Of a stretch of DNA of 23,186 nt, positions 7,695 through 14,995 are shown in pieces. Numbering within the stretch: the first letter of the stretch is position 1; every line of letters starts with the position of its first letter. The notes beneath the pieces are model-generated. The model saw only the letters and a program-made list of their open reading frames with translations. It ran no database searches and had not been told where the DNA came from. The translations under genes and the position numbers were made by a program. The stretch lies in the NCBI GenBank assembly GCA_023387775.1, contig JAEWHN010000052.1, positions 1-23,186 of the forward strand, in the 5' to 3' direction. The stretch is from Pseudomonadota bacterium (GTDB lineage: Bacteria; Pseudomonadota; Alphaproteobacteria; Rhizobiales; Rhizobiaceae).

Positions 7695-9193
7695 GCGGCC
7701 TCGTAGGCGGCGTGATAGAGATTGTAGCGCGTACGCTCCGCGCCGGTGAGTTCGCGCGTCACCGACCCGCTGTTGAAGACGAGGATGCGGTCGGCATTGT
7801 TGAGCAACTCGGCGTCCTCCGACGAATAGAGCACGATGCCCATGCCCTCCTCCGCCAGCTCGCGGATCAGCGCGAAAAGATCGGTCTTGGCCGCAAGGTC
7901 GATGCCCTTCGTGGGATCATCGAGCAGCAGCACGTCCGGGCGGTCGATCAGCCAGCGCGCGATGACCACCTTCTGCTGGTTGCCGCCGGAGAGCGAATTG
8001 ATCGGTTGTTCAATTGCTTGGAACTTGGTCTTCAAGGCCTGCAGCGGTCGCATGGCCTGCTCGCGCAAGGAGGACGGACGCGCCAGCGACAGCCGGTTGC
8101 GCAGGAAATGGATCGGCGTGACGTTTTCGAGGATCGGCCGGCCTTGCAGGATGCCGTCGAGGCTGCGGTCGCCCGAGACATAGGCGCAGCCATGGGCGAT
8201 GGCCTCGCGCGGCGACTTCATCGCCATGTGCTTGCCGCCCAAAGTGATCGTGCCGGCATGATGCGCCACGGCGCCGAAGATCGAGCGCATGACTGCCGAC
8301 TGGCCCTGCCCGTGCAGACCGCCGAAGCCGAGGATTTCGCCTTTCGCGACCTCAAAGCCGACATTGCGGAAGCCGGGCCCGCTCAGGCCCGCGACCGAAA
8401 GCACGGCCGCCCGCTGCGTTGCATGCGCCGGCGGCGCCACCGCGGGCGTTGCAAGGTCGTCGCGGTCGCCCACCATCTGGCGGATGACCGAGGCCTGGTC
8501 GGTCTCGGAGATCCTGGACGTGCCGACGGTTTCGCCGTCGCGGATCACGGTTACGCGGTCGCCGATAGCAAAAATCTCGTCCATTCGGTGCGAGATGAAG
8601 ACGATGGCCCGGCCCTCCGCCTTGAGCCGGCGCAATATCTCGAAGAAGCGCTCGACCTGCGCCCTATCGAGAGCCGAAGTCGGCTCGTCGAATATGAGGA
8701 TCGACGCCTCGGTTGCCAGCGCCTTCATGATCTCGACCAGCTGCCGCTGGTCGGCGCGCAGCGTTTGCACCGGCGCGTCGGCCGAAAAACCTTCACCAGC
8801 AACATCGGCGAAGTCGGCGATGATGCGCGCTGCCTTCGCCTCCAAAGCGGCGCGATCGACGAACACTCCGCCCCTCACCGGCAGCGCCGGCAGGCAGATA
8901 TTCTCGGCCACGGTGCGCCGGGCGGCGAGCGAAAGCTCCTGGTAGAAGATGCCGATGCCGAGCGCGCGCGCTGCCTGCGGTCCGGCAATGGTGACCGGCT
9001 TGCCGTCCAGCAGCACCTCGCCGGCGTCGGGCTTCACGCTGCCGGCCACGATCTTGCACAGCGTGCTCTTGCCCGACCCGTTCGAGCCGATCAGCACATG
9101 GACTTCGCCCGGCAGAAGATGAAGATCGCCACGGCGCAGGGCGAGCGTCGCGCCATATGCCTTGCGCGCGCCACGTATCAGCAACTCGGACAT
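7691..9193 (-). CDS. CUT2-family sugar ABC transporter ATP-binding protein (two fused ATPase domains)
   Basis: A 500-residue RbsA/MglA-type protein. Domain 1 has Walker A GSNGSGKST (36-44), a relaxed signature around RADQRQLVEIMKA (147-159) and Walker B ILIFDEPTSALD (165-176). Domain 2 has a degenerate Walker A, GLHGQGQS (292-299, no Lys), a perfect LSGGNQQKV (401-409) and LLLDDPTKGID (422-432). This asymmetric pattern is normal for the family and implies one fully competent catalytic site. It powers uptake through the two permeases. I set the start at ATG 9193 (MSELLIRG), where homology to ABC domains begins; about 42 upstream codons are open but lie in the intergenic spacer. The ribosome site is weak (GGGA somewhat far upstream). 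The stop overlaps the next gene by ATGA. Confidence 0.92.
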   Translation of the reverse strand: MSELLIRGARKAYGATLALRRGDLHLLPGEVHVLIGSNGSGKSTLCKIVAGSVKPDAGEVLLDGKPVTIAGPQAARALGIGIFYQELSLAARRTVAENICLPALPVRGGVFVDRAALEAKAARIIADFADVAGEGFSADAPVQTLRADQRQLVEIMKALATEASILIFDEPTSALDRAQVERFFEILRRLKAEGRAIVFISHRMDEIFAIGDRVTVIRDGETVGTSRISETDQASVIRQMVGDRDDLATPAVAPPAHATQRAAVLSVAGLSGPGFRNVGFEVAKGEILGFGGLHGQGQSAVMRSIFGAVAHHAGTITLGGKHMAMKSPREAIAHGCAYVSGDRSLDGILQGRPILENVTPIHFLRNRLSLARPSSLREQAMRPLQALKTKFQAIEQPINSLSGGNQQKVVIARWLIDRPDVLLLDDPTKGIDLAAKTDLFALIRELAEEGMGIVLYSSEDAELLNNADRILVFNSGSVTRELTGAERTRYNLYHAAYEAA

Positions 9194-9319
9194 TGTCGTC
9201 GGTTCCCATAGAGCGAGGTCAGCCGATGCGGCAGGACCTCGTCTCCGTGAATTGGCACGCGCCATGCACGATACGCCCGGCCTTCTATCTCTCGCAGGCA
9301 TTTCCGCTTGCAGTCGCAA

Positions 9320-9349
9320 GAGCGCGTTCCGGGTACGCGGAACGCGCTC
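9320..9349 (-). other. Strong stem-loop between binding-protein and ATPase genes
   Basis: GAGCGCGTTCCG (9320-9331) and CGGAACGCGCTC (9338-9349) form a perfect 12-bp stem with a 6-nt loop, 18 bases after the binding-protein stop. On the transcribed (minus) strand it is followed by TTGCGACTGC, not a T-run, so it is unlikely to be a full terminator. It more likely protects the 3' end of the binding-protein message or partly attenuates readthrough, which would give more binding protein than membrane components. The rest of the 173-bp spacer 9194-9366 shows no gene. Confidence 0.6.
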
Positions 9350-9366
9350 CCGCAGAGAGGTTTTTT

Positions 9367-10392
9367 TTACTTGAACAGCTTCTCGGCGTCTTCGATGGAA
9401 AGCTGGCTGGTATAGGAGTAGTAGCCCGGCTTGCCGTCGACAGCCTTGACCGCCTCATCGAGGTTCTTGTTGTCGATGAAGGGGATCGGCAGATACATGG
9501 CGTTGCTGTACTGCCCAGCCGTTGCCGGCTCCTTCAGTTCCTTGCCCTGCAGCATCAACACGGCGACGTTAAGCGCGCTGGCCATGACGCCGGGCGGGTT
9601 CACCGAAGCGCCGGAGTTCAGGCTGTCAGCCTTCCAGATGTCGATGAAGTCCTTGCGGATCTCGCCGGTGGCGGCGATCGACGACTGCTTGCCGGCGTCG
9701 ATGATCGACTTCCAGGCGCCGGCAGCCATGCCGTCCTGCACCCAGACGCCACTGATGTCGGGATAGGTGGCGAGCAGGTTCTGCATAGCCTGCTGGCCCT
9801 GCGCCTGATCCCAGTTGGCGTTCACCTCGTTGACCAGCTTGATGTCAGGATAGTTGGCGAATACTTCCTTGTAACCGGCCACGCGCATCTCGTTGGCCGG
9901 ATGGCCAGCCACGCCGTTGATGGCAACCACATTGCCCTTGCCGCCCAGCGTCTCGGCCAGCCACTTGGCGCCGGCCGCGCCCCAGGCCTTCTGATCGATG
10001 CCGACATAGGTGGCATCCTTCGACGACACCTCGGCGTCGGTGGAGATGACCAGGATGCCCTGCTGCTTGGCCTGCTTGAAGATCGGGTCGAAAGCCGTCG
10101 GGCTGTTCGGGTTGATGATGATGGCGTTGACGCCCTGGCTCATGAAGTTGCGCACATGGGCGATCTGGCCCGGCACGTCGACGTTGGCGCTCTGGACGAC
10201 GACCTCGACGTTGACGCCCTTCGCCTTCCAGGCTTCAGCGGCTGCCTTGGCCTCGTCGATCATCTGGGTGCGCCATTCGCTGCCTACCCAGCCATTGCTC
10301 AGGCCGATCTTGAAATCTTCCGCATGCGTGGAAAACACCGACACAGCCATGGCGGCAACGGTGGTCAAGGCAAGCGCAGTAAGCTTTTTCAT
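9367..10392 (-). CDS. Periplasmic sugar-binding protein of a CUT2 ABC transporter
   Basis: A 341-residue Peripla_BP_4 (ribose-binding-like) protein. A Sec signal peptide is clear: MKK, a hydrophobic core LTALALTTVAAMAVSVF, then THA|ED with probable cleavage after residue 24. The mature part begins FKIGLSNGWVGSEWR and includes GVNAIIINPNSPTAFDP, GIDQKAWGAAGA and the C-terminal lobe GVWVQDGMAAGAW, typical of the two-lobed sugar-binding fold. Start ATG at 10392 is chosen for the ribosome site GGGAGGA six bases upstream and the signal peptide; an in-frame ATG at 10449 would overlap the operator. First gene of the operon and followed by a stable stem-loop, so likely its most abundant product. Substrate not known. 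Confidence 0.92.
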   Translation of the reverse strand: MKKLTALALTTVAAMAVSVFSTHAEDFKIGLSNGWVGSEWRTQMIDEAKAAAEAWKAKGVNVEVVVQSANVDVPGQIAHVRNFMSQGVNAIIINPNSPTAFDPIFKQAKQQGILVISTDAEVSSKDATYVGIDQKAWGAAGAKWLAETLGGKGNVVAINGVAGHPANEMRVAGYKEVFANYPDIKLVNEVNANWDQAQGQQAMQNLLATYPDISGVWVQDGMAAGAWKSIIDAGKQSSIAATGEIRKDFIDIWKADSLNSGASVNPPGVMASALNVAVLMLQGKELKEPATAGQYSNAMYLPIPFIDNKNLDEAVKAVDGKPGYYSYTSQLSIEDAEKLFK

Positions 10393-10421
10393 TAGTTCCT
10401 CCCAGACTACTGATCCAGGGG

Positions 10422-10449
10422 ATATTATCCGGAATGAAATCGATTTCAA
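10422..10449 (-). promoter_or_regulatory. Predicted sigma-70-type promoter of the sugar ABC operon
   Basis: On the minus strand TTGAAA (10449-10444) and TAATAT (10427-10422) are separated by 16 bases, close to the housekeeping consensus. Transcription would begin near 10415, leaving a short leader that contains GGGAGGA before the binding-protein ATG at 10392. The -35 hexamer is embedded in the LacI-type palindrome. Confidence 0.6.
10435..10448. promoter_or_regulatory. LacI-family operator (perfect 14-bp palindrome)
   Basis: TGAAATCGATTTCA is a perfect palindrome with the central CG typical of LacI/GalR-family operators, into which the hinge helices insert. It overlaps the -35 of the operon promoter, so a bound repressor would block RNA polymerase. 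The matching regulator is most likely the LacI protein encoded in the same operon (4695-5711). Confidence 0.75.
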
Positions 10450-10613
10450 TAGCCAATCAGATGCCAGATCACGCGCCTCCCGGGGAGATGGAGGTGGTGC
10501 ATCGAGGCCGGGGCCGAGCCTCCAATCTTCCGCCCGCGGACAGCTTCATCCACAGCCACGGTCGCCCTCAAGTCCGCCAAAATGCTGGCGCGGCACGCCC
10601 CCGGTCACGAAAG

Positions 10614-10628
10614 TTAACACCAGGTTAA
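10614..10628. promoter_or_regulatory. CtrA-type binding site (TTAA-N7-TTAA) upstream of visN
   Basis: TTAACACCAGGTTAA matches the full alphaproteobacterial CtrA site TTAA-N7-TTAA, 274 bases before the visN start, in otherwise GC-rich DNA. It also reads as an inverted repeat TTAAC-N5-GTTAA. CtrA is the cell-cycle response regulator that acts near the top of flagellar cascades in this class. No clear -10 could be placed at the right distance, so promoter architecture is open. Confidence 0.5.
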
Positions 10629-10816
10629 TTTTCAGGTTTGATGTTTGATTCCCGTGGGTTACAGTTTGTTCGAATCAGCTGATCCGCGAGATTCAGCGAC
10701 CCAACCGACCGCCCCACTGCTGTTTTTCTGCAGCGGAAATGGTGGACGGAACGGGGCGCAACTCAAAGCGGCCAGCCGATTCCCAAGCACCCGACGGTGC
10801 GTGTTTTCGTATCAAG

Positions 10817-10830
10817 TGAAAGCGTTCTCA
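10817..10830. promoter_or_regulatory. Second LacI-type operator-like box, near visN
   Basis: TGAAAGCGTTCTCA fits the LacI-family consensus TGAAA-N-CG-N-TTTCA with one mismatch and keeps the central CG. It lies 72 bases before the visN start and 382 bp (centre to centre) from the perfect operator at 10435-10448. It could be an auxiliary operator for DNA looping or a site by which the sugar regulator acts on visN. The remaining parts of 10450-10901 hold no gene that I can support. Confidence 0.4.
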
Positions 10831-10901
10831 AGCTCGGTCGCGGCGCAGCCAAGTCCGGGCATTTGGATTGATTCTGGCAAATTTCGAGCCGCCTTTTTGT
10901 A

Positions 10902-11612
10902 ATGACAAGTATCGCCGCCAACCTTTCCGACACCGAGATCCCCGGCAACAGACCGGCGTCTCGCGGCGATCTGACTGCCTTTCTCATGGAAACCACGGAG
11001 GCGGTTGGCGCAGACAATTACATGCTGCTCGCCATTCAGCATGACCAGGACAAGAGCGACGCACAGATCATAGCGTCAAACTGGATTTACGATGCCGTTC
11101 AGCTCACCGGACAGAAGGTTATCGCCTGCCTGGCCCAGAGCGCGCTGATCACGGCGCCGGGCGGCAGGCCGCGCAGCATCGTCACCGCGGCCGCGCCGGA
11201 TCTCGAAGGACTGAGCGGAGAAAAAGCCAGGCTGCTCGACGTGCTCGGCCACGGCGAAATCTACTCCCTCAAGCTGAATGTCGGGCGCCGGTGCCTGTTC
11301 GTCCTTTTTTCAGCAGCCTGCGACGGCCGCATCGATCCGGACGCGCTGATGACGGCGCAGTTCCACTGCTGCTACGCCCTGTCCCGGATGCCGCAACTGC
11401 TGGCCTCCGTGGCCACGCAGGACCCGCTGTCCGAACGCGAGCGCGAGTGCCTGTTCTGGGTATCGGAAGGCAAGACCACCGATGAGGTGGCGGTGATCCT
11501 TGGCGTGTCGTCCAACACGGTCAACAGCTACATCACCCAGGCGATCCGGAAGTTTTCCGCAAGCAACCGCGCCATGGCGGTGGCAACGGCGATCAGGAGC
11601 GGCATCATTTGA
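10902..11612 (+). CDS. visN: LuxR-family flagellar master regulator VisN
   Basis: A 236-residue protein with an N-terminal sensor-like domain (about 1-170) and a LuxR/FixJ-type helix-turn-helix at about 175-236 (LSERERECLFWVSEGKTTDE, then GVSSNTVNSYITQAIRKF and the Asn-Arg of SNRAMAVATA). In Sinorhizobium the VisN-VisR heteromer sits at the top of the motility cascade and activates rem, which activates class II flagellar genes. Identity rests on the tandem LuxR pair placed directly before the flhB-to-motA operon, which is the Sinorhizobium order. The ATG at 10902 has no recognisable Shine-Dalgarno sequence, which is odd; translation may be weak or the start may be non-canonical. It lies in front of visR, overlapping it by four bases. 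The effector sensed by the N-terminal domain is unknown. Confidence 0.88.
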   Translation: MTSIAANLSDTEIPGNRPASRGDLTAFLMETTEAVGADNYMLLAIQHDQDKSDAQIIASNWIYDAVQLTGQKVIACLAQSALITAPGGRPRSIVTAAAPDLEGLSGEKARLLDVLGHGEIYSLKLNVGRRCLFVLFSAACDGRIDPDALMTAQFHCCYALSRMPQLLASVATQDPLSERERECLFWVSEGKTTDEVAVILGVSSNTVNSYITQAIRKFSASNRAMAVATAIRSGII

Positions 11613-12379
11613 CACAGGCAGCAGTGGCAAGCTTCTCCATCCCCAGGCTCGCAGAGCGGCAGCGGCCATTCGGCTCCTCGACGTCCGGCCTCGAACAGGT
11701 GCCGGCCGTGACGATACCTGACGCCGTACGGCGGTGCCGCTGGATTGCAGCCGACCTCAATGCCAGCGCTTTCGGGCTGTTCTTTGTGAGCCCCTCGGTA
11801 GAGCGGGCCCGGCTGACGCCTTGTTTCGACTCCGACCATCCCTGCAACTCTCCGATGGCGAAATTCATCTCGGAAATGAGCAGCGAGGAACTGACCCGGC
11901 ACAGCCGCATTTCCACCACCCCATGCTGGTGGAGCAGCGGCGGCAAGTCAGCCGCCTCACAGCGATTTAAGAAGCTCGACTGGACGACACGAATCGCGCC
12001 GCTCTTGCCTGAAACCGACGGCATCGCCTTTCCGGCCTTTGCCGAGCGCAACCAATGCGGCTTCGTCATGTTCTTCGGCAACGACTTGGCGCTTGAATCC
12101 GGCCAGCTTCCGGAGATCCATGCCCGCTGCTTCACGGTGTTCACCGCCGTGGCGCGCATCCGCGCGGACGATTGCGATGCGATCCCTTCGGTCTCCAGGC
12201 GCGAACTGGAATGTCTGAAGCTCACCGCCAATGGCTTGACCAGCGAAGAGATCGCCACCCGGCTAAAGTTGTCCGTGCACACGGCCAACCAGTATCTCAC
12301 CAACACCACCCAGAAGCTCAACGCCGTCAACCGCATGCACGCGGTGGCAAAGGCACTGCGGTTGGGCCTGATCGAATAG
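11609..12379 (+). CDS. visR: LuxR-family flagellar master regulator VisR
   Basis: Up to 256 residues, with a sensor-like N-terminal domain and a LuxR-type DNA-binding domain at about 193-254 (VSRRELECLKLTANGLTSEE, then LKLSVHTANQYLTNTTQKLN and NRMHAVAKAL). It is the partner of VisN; the two act as a heteromer in Sinorhizobium. No suitable ATG exists at the 5' end. I chose TTG at 11609 because it overlaps the visN stop (TTGA) and AGGAG sits nine bases before it, implying translational coupling; GTG codons near 11700 and 11709 are alternatives giving a protein about 30 residues shorter. It is convergent with the motA-fliM-fliN-fliG-flhB operon, with only 26 bases between stop codons and no clear terminator. 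Confidence 0.85.
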   Translation: MTQAAVASFSIPRLAERQRPFGSSTSGLEQVPAVTIPDAVRRCRWIAADLNASAFGLFFVSPSVERARLTPCFDSDHPCNSPMAKFISEMSSEELTRHSRISTTPCWWSSGGKSAASQRFKKLDWTTRIAPLLPETDGIAFPAFAERNQCGFVMFFGNDLALESGQLPEIHARCFTVFTAVARIRADDCDAIPSVSRRELECLKLTANGLTSEEIATRLKLSVHTANQYLTNTTQKLNAVNRMHAVAKALRLGLIE

Positions 12380-12405
12380 AAGGAAGATTGATAGACGAAG
12401 CCTGG

Positions 12406-12843
12406 TCAACCGCTCGCGAGCGGAGCCGTGCGGCGGATTCTCGCTCGCTCGACGGTATCCGCCAGAAACGCGGTATTCAGTTCCGGGTCTTCATGCGGAT
12501 CGGCGAACGAGACATAGTTCACCTCGACGATTGCATTCAGCGCCGTCAGGGACAGGGTGAAGTAGACAGTTGCTCCGATTGGCCGCAATTCGAGATCGAG
12601 CACGATCCGCGGCGTTTCCGTCCATCCCACATGGGCCTCGCCGCCGTGGCCGAGCTTCAGCGAGCCGGGTACGAAGTAAAGTTCGGCCGCAGAATCGACC
12701 AGATCGGACACACAGCCGAACTGCTCCAGCCGGATAAAGGCGATGTAATCGGCAACATCGACAAGGCGAAGCTCGCTCACCACTTCCTTGATGGCATTGG
12801 CAACGATTATCTCGCGTCTTGATGCGTGCTGCTGTTTGATCAT
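12406..12843 (-). CDS. Conserved hypothetical protein of the rhizobial flagellar cluster
   Basis: A 145-residue soluble protein with no signal peptide or membrane segment and no motif I recognise. It starts inside the flhB stop codon (ATGA overlap), so it is translationally coupled to flhB as the last gene of the motA-fliM-fliN-fliG-flhB operon. Its N-terminus looks helical (REIIVANAIKEVVSELR), followed by beta-rich hydrophobic stretches (YIAFIRLEQF, RIVLDLELRP, ATVYFTLSLTALNAIVEVNY). A small unknown gene occupies the same place between visR and flhB in Sinorhizobium, so it is a real, retained gene. A PAS- or sensor-like fold is imaginable but unsupported. The last codons contain a 14-bp palindrome CCGCTCGCGAGCGG that may be partly structural. 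Confidence 0.75.
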   Translation of the reverse strand: MIKQQHASRREIIVANAIKEVVSELRLVDVADYIAFIRLEQFGCVSDLVDSAAELYFVPGSLKLGHGGEAHVGWTETPRIVLDLELRPIGATVYFTLSLTALNAIVEVNYVSFADPHEDPELNTAFLADTVERARIRRTAPLASG

Positions 12844-13922
12844 GAGATGACTTTACGCTGCGCCTGGTTGCCATAGACGATGCGCACGAGTTCTGCGACC
12901 GCCTGATAGAATTTAGTCGGGATAACACTATCGACCGAAACTTGCTTGTACATGGAGCGGGCGAGCGCAACATCTTCAAAGACCGGGATATTGTTCGCCT
13001 CTGCGATTTCGCGAATCTTGAGTGCAATCAGATCCTGGCCCTTGGCCAGCACCAGCGGCGCCGTATCTTCGTCCCTGACGTATTTCAACGCGATGGAGAA
13101 GTGTGTCGGATTGGCGATGACGAGGGTCGCACGGGGCACCGCCTGCATCATGCGCTGGCGCGCCCTGTCGCGGCCGAGCGAACGCAGACGCGACTTAACG
13201 ATCGGATCACCTTCCGACTGCTTCATCTCGTCCTTGACCTCCTGGCGCGTCATCCTCAGTTCCTGGCGCCAATGGAACCGCGACCAGACAAGGTCGACGG
13301 TTGCAATGAGCGCCATCACGAAGACGATCGACACGACCACATCGATGGCAAGTTCGCGGATGGTCAGCACGAATGCGGTAGGATGGGTGAACATGCCGGC
13401 CAGGAGCAGCCGATAGTCGCCGCTCAGAACAAAGACCAGAACCAGCGACACCAGACCCAATTTGCCCAGCGACTTCAGGAATTCGACGAAGCCCTGGATG
13501 CCGAACAGGCGCTTCCAGCCCTTGCTGATCGAAATGCGTGAAAGTTGAGGTCGTACGCGTTCCGCCACGAACTGCGGCATGTTCTGCAGCACGGACGCGC
13601 CGATGCCCGCAGTCACCAGCAACAGCATCAGCACGCCGAGTAATTTGGCGATCTCGAAGAACACGACGCGAAACAGGTCGGTGACATCGCGCGCCGTGGC
13701 CAGCGGCCAAGCCTCGGGCTTCTCCATGAATATGGAAAGGAATGCACCCAGCTGGCCGATGCTGCCCTGAGCAAAGAATACGGCGAAAACCAAAATGGCC
13801 AGAAAGGAGGCGAAGATCGAAGTTTCCTTCGAGACGGGCAGCTTGCCCTTCTCGATCGTGTCGCGAATCTTCTTCTCTGTCGCCTCTTCTGTCTTACTGT
13901 CCTTGTCGGTATCCTCCGACAT
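12840..13922 (-). CDS. flhB: Flagellar type III export switch protein FlhB
   Basis: A 360-residue inner-membrane protein. After a charged N-terminus (EDTDKDSKTEEATEKKIRD, the family's T-E-x-A-T-x-K-K pattern) come four hydrophobic segments at about 38-56, 88-110, 150-168 and 190-212. A cytoplasmic linker leads to the autocleavage motif NPTH (271-274). Cleavage between Asn and Pro permits the export switch from rod/hook to filament substrates. The conserved helix before it, MKQSEGDPIVKSRLR, is present. It is the fifth gene of the motA operon, 22 bases after fliG, and overlaps the following small gene. ATG at 13922 fits the family N-terminus. Confidence 0.96.
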   Translation of the reverse strand: MSEDTDKDSKTEEATEKKIRDTIEKGKLPVSKETSIFASFLAILVFAVFFAQGSIGQLGAFLSIFMEKPEAWPLATARDVTDLFRVVFFEIAKLLGVLMLLLVTAGIGASVLQNMPQFVAERVRPQLSRISISKGWKRLFGIQGFVEFLKSLGKLGLVSLVLVFVLSGDYRLLLAGMFTHPTAFVLTIRELAIDVVVSIVFVMALIATVDLVWSRFHWRQELRMTRQEVKDEMKQSEGDPIVKSRLRSLGRDRARQRMMQAVPRATLVIANPTHFSIALKYVRDEDTAPLVLAKGQDLIALKIREIAEANNIPVFEDVALARSMYKQVSVDSVIPTKFYQAVAELVRIVYGNQAQRKVIS

Positions 13923-13944
13923 GATGTCTTCCGATCAGCCGGCG

Positions 13945-14952
13945 TCAGGCGGCGTTCTGGGCAGACGGAAGCTCCAGGGCTCCTTCCAGCGACATGCGGA
14001 TGGCGGTAGAGGCCACGGTTCTGCGCGCCGCTACCACGTCGGCCATCGAAACTCCGTCGAACTCTTGGCCCAGCTCGGATTCGACCATACGCCGCGACCG
14101 CACGCTGATGGAGGACAACACCGCTTCGACCATGTCGGGCGCTGCCCCCCGCAGGCACATGGTGACGAGTTCCGTCGACAGACTGTCGAACAGCACCACG
14201 CGTGCCTTCTGGCTGAGAAGCACCACGTCGTCGAAGGAGAACAGGCGCGCACGGATGCCGTCGAGATCGGACGTGCCCTGAGCCTCCAGGTCGGCCATGA
14301 CCTCCTCGGCCTGTTCCTTGTCCATCTCGTTGAGCAGGCTGGCAACGCGGTTCTGGCCGGCCGAGATATCCCTGGTTGCCCGGTCGGAAAGAACGCGGCT
14401 GCGCAGCTGGTTCTCCGCGATACGCGTGGCGGCCTCCGGCACTGTCCCCAGCGCCATCATGCGCCGAATGATGTCGCCGCGCACCGGCTTCTCGATCGTC
14501 AGGAGCACCTTGGCAGCCGCCGACGGCGCTAGCTTCGACAGGATCACCGCCGAAATCTGCGGGTGTTCCGTGGTCATGAACGCGCCGATGCGGCCCGGAT
14601 CGACCTTCTCGAGTTCAGGCCACACGGGCACCAGCCCATCGGGCCCCTTCCGGCCGCGGCCCATGATCGCGTTCACCTCTTCCGGTGTCAGCGATTCATT
14701 CAGGATGGCGTTCATGTCCTCGGCCGAGTCGAGCAGGCCGGCGCCTTCCGCAAACTCCGCCTCGAACTCTTCGACGATCTGTTCCAGATCGGCTTGCGGG
14801 ATGGTGCGCAGCAGCCGGGCAGCCTCGATCAGCGCTTTCAGCTCTTCCTGCTTGAAGAACTTGAGAAGACGGCTTGCGGAGGGCTTGCCCATGGCCACCA
14901 GAATGGCCGCGGCTTTCTGTGCACGAGTCAGGTTGGCTAGCGGCGTCGTCAT
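13945..14952 (-). CDS. fliG: Flagellar motor switch protein FliG
   Basis: A 335-residue rotor protein. FliG_N begins at LTRAQKAAAILVAMG (8-22), FliG_M carries the EHPQ motif (129-132) used for FliM binding, and FliG_C spans about 225-325 with the torque helix. Charged residues corresponding to those that contact MotA in E. coli appear conserved by eye: Arg268 (LRGA), Arg285 and Glu291/Glu293 in SVRSRRMVESEL. It assembles on the MS ring and transmits stator force. The ribosome site before ATG 14952 is modest (AAGG about ten bases upstream). It lies 43 bases after fliN and 22 before flhB in the motA operon. Confidence 0.96.
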   Translation of the reverse strand: MTTPLANLTRAQKAAAILVAMGKPSASRLLKFFKQEELKALIEAARLLRTIPQADLEQIVEEFEAEFAEGAGLLDSAEDMNAILNESLTPEEVNAIMGRGRKGPDGLVPVWPELEKVDPGRIGAFMTTEHPQISAVILSKLAPSAAAKVLLTIEKPVRGDIIRRMMALGTVPEAATRIAENQLRSRVLSDRATRDISAGQNRVASLLNEMDKEQAEEVMADLEAQGTSDLDGIRARLFSFDDVVLLSQKARVVLFDSLSTELVTMCLRGAAPDMVEAVLSSISVRSRRMVESELGQEFDGVSMADVVAARRTVASTAIRMSLEGALELPSAQNAA

Positions 14953-14995
14953 GCCGCAAACCTTTTGGAGCGAGCTATGAAGGCGCAGTCAAACA

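Noticed and set aside
7712..9211. Plus-strand open frame of 499 codons opposite the ABC ATPase
   Set aside because: Shadow of a gene with intact Walker and signature motifs on the other strand.
10645..10902. 85-codon plus-strand frame before visN
   Set aside because: No ribosome site or recognisable content; it covers the LacI-type box and regulatory DNA.
12410..12423. Perfect palindrome CCGCTCGCGAGCGG between convergent visR and the flhB operon, as a bidirectional terminator
   Set aside because: It lies within the last codons of the 145-residue gene and has no T-run on either side.
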